A stretch of DNA of 64,000 nt from Primulina eburnea (Eukaryota > Streptophyta > Magnoliopsida > Lamiales > Gesneriaceae), in the NCBI RefSeq assembly GCF_022965805.1, contig NC_133115.1:31673321-31737320 (forward strand). Reading direction: 5' to 3'. The position numbers and the translations under genes were made by a program. The notes beneath the pieces were generated by a model. It ran no database searches and was not told the DNA's origin. It was given only the letters and a program-made list of their open reading frames with translations. Below, piece by piece: positions 58,276-64,000 of this stretch. Position 1 is the stretch's first letter; each line of letters opens with the position of its first letter.

Positions 58276-60241
58276 ATGTTGCCATTTCAAACCCTTCAAG
58301 AAGCAGAGATTTCTCTTGGGAGAAACCTGACATTTGCGGAGACGTTATGGTTCAAATACTCTCACGAGAAATCTGATAACTTTCTGTATTGCCACAACAC
58401 ATTTTTCTTGTTCGTTTTCTACACGCTGCTGCCGTTGCCTTACGTAATTGTAGAGTTGGTGCGTTCGGAGAAAATCGACAGGTTCAAGATTCAGCCGAAG
58501 GTCAAGAATTCCCTGTCAGATATGTTGGATTGTTACGGAAAAGTTTTGAGGACGTTTGTCCTTGCTGTGGGGCCTCTGCAATTCTTTTCTTTCCCAGTTA
58601 TCGAGGTATTTTGATTTTGGATCAGATGTGTTTCAAGCTTGGATATACACTGGTCTATTTTCTCATCTTCTTTGTCCTTCTTTGTTTTGTTTTCTGTTCT
58701 CATTCCACTATTTGTAATATAATTCAATAATGATAAAAAAAAATTCACTCTAAAATAAACGGTCTTTCTTCTAAGAATTGAGTATCATCAATGCCCTTGC
58801 AGTGGATTGGAATAAAGACTAGTTTGCCATTGCCATCCGGCACAGAGATATTCTTGCAGATTCTGGTATACTTTGTTGTTGAGGACTATGCAAACTATTG
58901 GCTGCACAGATCGCTTCACTGCAAATGGGGCTACGACAAAATCCACCGAGTGCACCACGAATACATGGCACCAATTGGATTTGCAGCACCTTATGCACAT
59001 TGGGCTGAAATCATCATTCTTGGCTTAGCTTCATTTCTTGGTCCATTACTTGTTCCAGGACACATGGTCACTTTCTGGCTTTGGATGATTCTGAGGCAGA
59101 TGGAAGCCATTGAGACTCACTGTGGGTATGAAAATATAAAAAAACGTACATACAATTAACATAAAATTTGATTCCATGGCAAGTTCCATGTATAATTTTC
59201 TTGTTGGGATCAGTTCATTAAAACTGCACATTACTATCAGCAATAGCAGCAGACACTCGATCCTAAGATCAGACATTAGGTACCCAATATCTCAGTGAAA
59301 TGCTCGTACGTGTTCTTGTTTTTCAGGTATGATTTCCCTTGGAGCCCTTTAAAATACATTCCCTTTTATGGAGGAGCAGCTTTCCATGATTACCATCACT
59401 ATGTGGGAGGGAAAAGCCAGAGCAATTTCGCATCAGTATTCACATATTGTGATCATATCTACGGAACCAACAAGGTTCGTGAGAATATTGTTTCGTCCTA
59501 CGTGATTTGAGCACCATGCCAATTTTTGTTTCACATGTCTTTTTACTGATGAAGTTTTTAACTTGTAATCCACAGGGCTATCGATATATACAGAAGGAAG
59601 CTTTTCAAAAGGTATAAGCAACACGTCCATTACTAGTCGACGTTACAGATAAATAACAGTCGGCTCCGAACTTATCTTTATAAACGATTTTAATAAAAAA
59701 AAAAAAGAGCGGGTCTCATGTGAGACAGTCTCATGGATTATAATCTGTGAGACTAGTCAACCCTACCCATATTCACAATAAAAAGTAATACTCTTAACAT
59801 AAAAAGTAATATTTTTTCATGGGTGACCCAAATAAGAGATCCGTCTCACAAATACGACCCGTGAGATCGTCTCACACAAGTTTTTGCCTAAAAAAATATT
59901 ATATAGTTTAATTTTGAATTTTTTTTGTAAAAAAAGAAAAAAACACCGCTGAAATATTAATGTGGAGGGATTGGTAGAACCTTAACTATAATATATAAAT
60001 ATAAACGAACATAAACAACAGAAAACTGTCTTGAATTTTTTCTTACCGCATATAGAGTATGATGCATAGTAGTAATGTTGAATGATGCATGCAATTTTGT
60101 GATTTATCTGATCTTATTACACCAGTTAGGCAAATAAATACATCGTGTCGTGTGATTTTTCTTGCATGAAAACTCCAGAATTTTCTTCTAACAATGACCT
60201 TTGAATTTTGTCAGACAAGGGAGAAACAAAGGCAAGAATAA
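58276..60241 (+). CDS. SMO1: Sterol C-4 methyl oxidase, SMO1 type
   Basis: Membrane diiron enzyme of the endoplasmic reticulum that starts removal of C-4 methyl groups in plant sterol synthesis; SMO1 acts on the 4,4-dimethyl intermediate. Exons 58276-58605, 58803-59125, 59327-59474 and 59576-59611 are secure. A last short exon 60215-60241 (TREKQRQE and stop) is the best phase-compatible ending, for a total of 287 residues against about 290-300 in the family. The three histidine boxes are complete: HRSLH (145-149), HRVHH (158-162) and HDYHH (238-242). Hydrophobic segments lie at about 43-61 and in 195-212, with GHMVTFWLW. EAIETHCGYDFPWSP and GGKSQSNFASVFTYCD are family hallmarks. The last intron (59612-60214) contains a foldback MITE. 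The N-terminus MLPFQTLQEAE fits SMO1 and not SMO2. Confidence 0.93.
59708..59887 (-). mobile_element. GAGACGG foldback MITE, copy 16, in SMO1 intron
   Basis: Full-length copy inside the last SMO1 intron, the only family member lying within a gene here. Confidence 0.85.
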
Positions 60242-60685
60242 GCCGAAAAAGAAGAAAAAGTGATCAAAGATTGGCATTGACGCAAAGTTTTGGGGATCAT
60301 AGGGCAGATAAGGAGTGTTCTGTTCAGGAGAGAAATTCTTGGAGTTTGGTTTAGTAGATTTTACTGTTGAAACAATTTGTGGTCTCTGTATTCGTCACGT
60401 GTACCTAGTTATTCTAGTCCTTTTTTTTCCTGGAGCACTTGGGTTGGAAATATCACCCCTACTAACGTTACTGTTTTAGCTATTATTATATTAAAATGAT
60501 GTACTTTTTTTTTTAGATATCTCTCTATTTTTTGGACAAAAAAATCAAATGTGAAAAACTATCCATAATGCTACCTTTGTAACTTATAGGACTCGCGATA
60601 TATAAAAAGGTTTTTTATAAGGGGGAAGCACGCGAAGGTTATGATTTGTTTTATGGTATATTAGTTTGAAAACGTAGAGACACTT
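60242..60685. other. 3' flank of SMO1
   Basis: Presumed 3' untranslated region and spacer before the tRNA gene. A T-rich run lies near 60422. Confidence 0.5.
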
Positions 60686-60758
60686 GCCCGTCTAGCTCAG
60701 TTGGTAGAGCGCAAGGCTCTTAACCTTGTGGTCGTGGGTTCGAGCCCCACGGTGGGCG
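60686..60758 (+). tRNA. tRNA-Lys (anticodon CTT)
   Basis: A 73-nt intronless nuclear tRNA. The acceptor stem GCCCGTC pairs with GGTGGGC; the D arm is GCTCAGTTGGTAGAGC (box A) and the anticodon stem CAAGG/CCTTG encloses loop CTCTTAA with CTT at 60719-60721. The T arm GTGGGTTCGAGCCCCAC holds box B, and the discriminator is G. A TTTT terminator starts at about 60763. CCA is not encoded, as expected in a eukaryote. Confidence 0.98.
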
Positions 60759-61170
60759 GAAGTTTTCTCATTTTGACTTTATTTTTTTCATTTCAATGCA
60801 TAAATATATCGTATTGTAATCGCATTTTCATTGAATTTAGATATATATAGTTTTTATTTGAATGTTTTACCTATTAAAATACAGGGAGACGACACAAAAT
60901 TGAAGCCTCGAATTTTTGCTTTTAATCTATCTTATTTTATTTAAATTCAGTCTGAATATTTAAGATATTTTATTGATAAAATATTTATAGTCCGATTCAA
61001 TTATAAAATGTAGAGATTATAACTGATAAATGCATTAATTATTAGTAATAAAATAATATACCACAAAGTTTGGTGTGGAAGATGTTTAGTTTACTTAACT
61101 AGTGTAGAAGTGTTAACACTCAATACTTTCAAAATAAAGATTTATATCCCCAAATCATCTATTTTTAATA

Positions 61171-61385
61171 TGTTAGATGTTCGACTGAATTAAATTGTTG
61201 GTAGTTGTATATATGTAATCGGACTATCTTTTCACCTTTGAACTAGCTTTTGGAGTGAATTGTAAAGCAGAAGTTCATGTATCAGAGTCAATTTCATGTT
61301 TCTAACGTGGTATCATAGCCCGGATCTACCATTTGAACTGCCTTGCATGAGGGAGTTGTCTACAATGTTAGATTATATGTTTATT
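61171..61385 (+). mobile_element. Possible TRIM/LTR remnant with primer-binding site
   Basis: TGTTAGATG at 61171 opens a block of about 138 bp that ends TTTCTAACG, its own inverted ending. TGGTATCATAGCC, a tRNA-Met primer-binding-like site, follows at once from 61309. About 60 bases later another TGTTAGATT begins (61370). This is the order of a terminal-repeat retrotransposon in miniature. However, the second TGTTAGA block does not continue as a copy of the first. Confidence 0.35.
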
Positions 61386-61460
61386 TACATGAGAAGATCA
61401 TGAGTAATAAAATAAGAAGAAGGTTATAGATGTAAAAAAAATGATATAGTACTATATTCT

Positions 61461-61648
61461 TAGAGTAGGTTTCATATTAGACGGGTTCACATATCTATAT
61501 CCTTAAGAAGGGTCGACTGGTTCATACTTGCAGTAAAAGTAAAACTTTTCACATAAAAATTAATATTTTTTCTTGAGTCGGGTTGGGCTATATCTGAGAT
61601 CTATCTCACAAAATTGATTTATGAGATGATTTCATTGTAGTTTTATGA
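61461..61648 (-). mobile_element. GAGACGG foldback MITE, diverged copy 17
   Basis: Old copy with recognisable AAAAATTAATATTTTTTCTTG centre and ATCTATCTCACAAAATTGA right part. Confidence 0.55.
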
Positions 61649-61847
61649 TATTTCTAATTTCATGTTCTTCTAAAATGTTGCATGTAAGAAAACAAATCTA
61701 AATTATATTTATATCTTAAAATAATTAAAATTTTGCGTAAGTGAAAAATATGGGACCCCAAGGAGGAAACTTTAACATAAAATTTGTTTTGGAAGGCCGA
61801 TGGTTAATAACTCATATAGCACTAAGATTTCAAATTTAAAACAAAAT

Positions 61848-61891
<44 letters not shown>

Positions 61892-62964
61892 TTGAGCTTT
61901 TACCTAAAATAGTAGGTTTCCGCCACAATTAAATTTCTAAAAAATAGAAAGATATATAATGAATCTTGAGATAGATACATGTGATAAACGATAACTTCAA
62001 TTATTGTTTGCATTGATTTTATCAATTTTTTTTATTAATTCAAATTTGAATTTAATTCATATTTATATAAATTCAAATGTAAATTATGAATTATATTTTT
62101 TATTTTTTTTATCCAAATTGAAACTAAATTCCATTGAAAATATAAATTACCTTTAAATTTTTGTATTTATTATATCAATTTATTTAATTTTGGATATGAT
62201 TTTGTGTTGCTATGATATATTTAGTTGTTATTATAAATTATAAATAATTCAGATTGATTTTTTTTATCACAACAACTAATTTTTAATCATGATACGAATA
62301 AATCATTCAAAAATACATTTGACTCTTAAACTCTAATTAGTTTGTTGATATGATCTACCTGTATATTGAAACAACATAGATTTTAGTTTAAAATACATTT
62401 TTCATTATCAAGAGGTTATTTTTTTATTTACGAGTATTATTTATATTTTTTTTATTTTATAGGGTTAACACATATATGGAATAATCAATTGTCCGGTCAT
62501 GGAAAGAGTGAATCACATTCTCAAGTAATGTCATATATCTATATCTATTTATCTATAAACATAGTTTTTTTTTTTTTTTTTTTTATCATATTTGAAAGTT
62601 TTCCGCAAGAAATAATATGCTATAAAATAAAAATTTATAATAATTATCAATGTATTCCACTATTGTGAATTTTTGGTATATTAATTGCCAGTAAATCTTT
62701 ATTGTTATTATGTATCTTAATATAACTTTCATATATATATCTTAATATAAATATTTATAACATGTTTTCAAAAATAATTTTAGTGTTATCTCAAATAACA
62801 TAAATATTTTGACATAATAATTTTTTATGATAATATTTAAACTTCAAATATATTCAATATATTATATCAATAGTTTTAAATAATTATTCAAACATAAATA
62901 TTTACTAATTTTAATCATTAATTACATAAAATAACACTTCGTACATTACATGGATGAAATACTA

Positions 62965-63042
<78 letters not shown>

Positions 63043-63289
63043 AATATACAATCATTTATTGGGTTTTCGACAAAGAATCCATTTTTTGGTTTTTTAGCAA
63101 GTTTCTTATATTTGTACACATGATTTTTTAAATTCAAATCAAGTTAAATTTAATCTAGTAATTTTATTACCGGGCTACACTAAAAAACCAAAAACTTGTA
63201 TTTTATAATATTTTTTAGCATGAACTAAATTATATAATTTTTTATTATAAATATAAAAAATTTAAATTAAATATATTTTATATTGAGAA
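61649..63289. other. AT-rich intergenic DNA with (AT)n arrays
   Basis: (AT)n at 61855-61889 and a long (AT)n at about 62969-63039. A T run of about 20 lies at 62565-62584. No gene. Confidence 0.7.
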
Positions 63290-63350
63290 AAATCGACCCC
63301 GAGCTGTAGCCCACCCCAGCTTTTGGGGGTGGCTCCGTCCCTTTATACAC
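63290..63350 (-). repeat. GGGACGGAGCCACCCCC transposon end
   Basis: On the minus strand this reads GGGACGGAGCCACCCCCAAA then AGCTGGGGTGGGCTAC, with local self-complementarity. It shares wording with 25506 and 56905. It probably marks the end of a non-autonomous element extending left into AT-rich DNA. Confidence 0.4.
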
Positions 63351-63901
63351 ACACATATGTGCACATGTATATGATATATATACTACTCACTTATGTACCC
63401 ATCAATAAAATGACACTAATCAATTGAGTGTGATAAAACATAATCAAATTGTACATTCAATATATGAGTGACACAAAATTAGTGGACATGTTGAGTGAAA
63501 AACATATCAAAAATATATATATAATTTTTTTCCTTCAAAATTACAGTCTTATTTCCATTTTAACCAAATTAAAAAGACTTCTTTGAAACAAATTAACATG
63601 CTTATTTACATTTTTGGTCTTATATATTTGCTTCTTCGTGATTTTATTCTTATTACAATATTAATAATGTATCTTTCAATTTTTGCAAATTTTAGTCTTT
63701 ATTCACCATATTGAATCTACATTAACTTAACTTTTTTTTTTATTAAAAAAGACTAAAATACCAAAAAAAAACAACATTAATAAATTAAAACTGAAATTTA
63801 ACAACATAAATGACCAAAATATCAAATAAACAAACATACATGATCAAAAAATACAATCCCTAAAAAAACACCCTTTTACACATGTGGGTCAATTTTGTTC
63901 A
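63351..63901. other. AT-rich intergenic DNA
   Basis: Nothing recognised. Confidence 0.5.
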
Positions 63902-64000
63902 GGGGTTGGTCTTATGTGAGACGTCTCACAGATCTTAATCTGTGAGACGTGTCAACCCTATCCATATTCACAATAAAAAGTAATACTCTTAGCATAAAAA
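63902..64000 (-). mobile_element. GAGACGG foldback MITE, copy 18, cut by window end
   Basis: Left half of a family member (TTATGTGAGACGTCTCACAG to CTCTTAGCATAAAAA). It continues beyond the window. Confidence 0.85.

Overview
The window is plant nuclear DNA. It is AT-rich, its genes are split by GT-AG introns, it carries one nuclear tRNA gene, and most of it is transposon-derived. Families and gene structures fit a eudicot. The abundant foldback repeat with GAGACGGTCTCAC ends and the LTR starts TGTAATGCCC and TGTCACGCCCCGAG suggest an asterid, possibly Lamiales; this is inference from memory of similar genomes, not a search result.

Five protein-coding loci are supported. A 65-kDa microtubule-associated protein of the MAP65-3 class (19469-23379, +) has all splice sites but three single-base frame breaks in A runs. 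An unrecognised small membrane protein has DUF4408/DUF761-like ends (26497-27231, +). A complete DMR6-type 2-oxoglutarate/Fe(II) dioxygenase lies at 29780-32114 (-). The proteasome beta-6 subunit PBF1 is complete in seven exons (45455-48177, +). A sterol C-4 methyl oxidase of the SMO1 type lies at 58276-60241 (+). A tRNA-Lys(CTT) is at 60686-60758, and an orphan second exon of a LOB-domain (LBD) gene is at 17517-17783. The genes are housekeeping, cell division, sterol and defence-balance functions with no shared pathway or operon-like order.

Region 6.7-17.4 kb is a transposon mosaic. A 1.34-kb direct repeat (7196-8530 and 15968-17370) brackets a 237-bp inverted repeat carrying an Argonaute (AGO4-clade) exon in both arms, a Ty3/gypsy gag with primer-binding site, a frame-broken RNase H/integrase piece, a second ~420-bp duplication, two tandem Tourist-like MITEs and a 1.5-kb solo LTR nested in one of them. 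The right copy of the direct repeat carries a 46-bp tRNA-like insert with an 18-bp target duplication.

Region 23-43 kb holds most copies of an approximately 175-bp foldback MITE (18 copies over the whole window), two LTR-like blocks sharing a U5-like motif in opposite orientation, and a 1.7-kb long inverted repeat (36232-37916).

Region 44-64 kb holds a palindromic GGTACCGAAA-rich element, PBF1, a decayed caulimovirid-like endogenous pararetrovirus (about 49.5-53.6 kb, minus strand) with an internal tandem duplication, a clean 2.26-kb solo LTR with CTTGA target duplication containing GC-rich tandem hairpins, SMO1, tRNA-Lys, a possible TRIM end and long (AT)n arrays. The strongest leads for something undescribed are the inverted AGO-exon repeat and the 1.7-kb hairpin, both of which could be small-RNA sources if transcribed.
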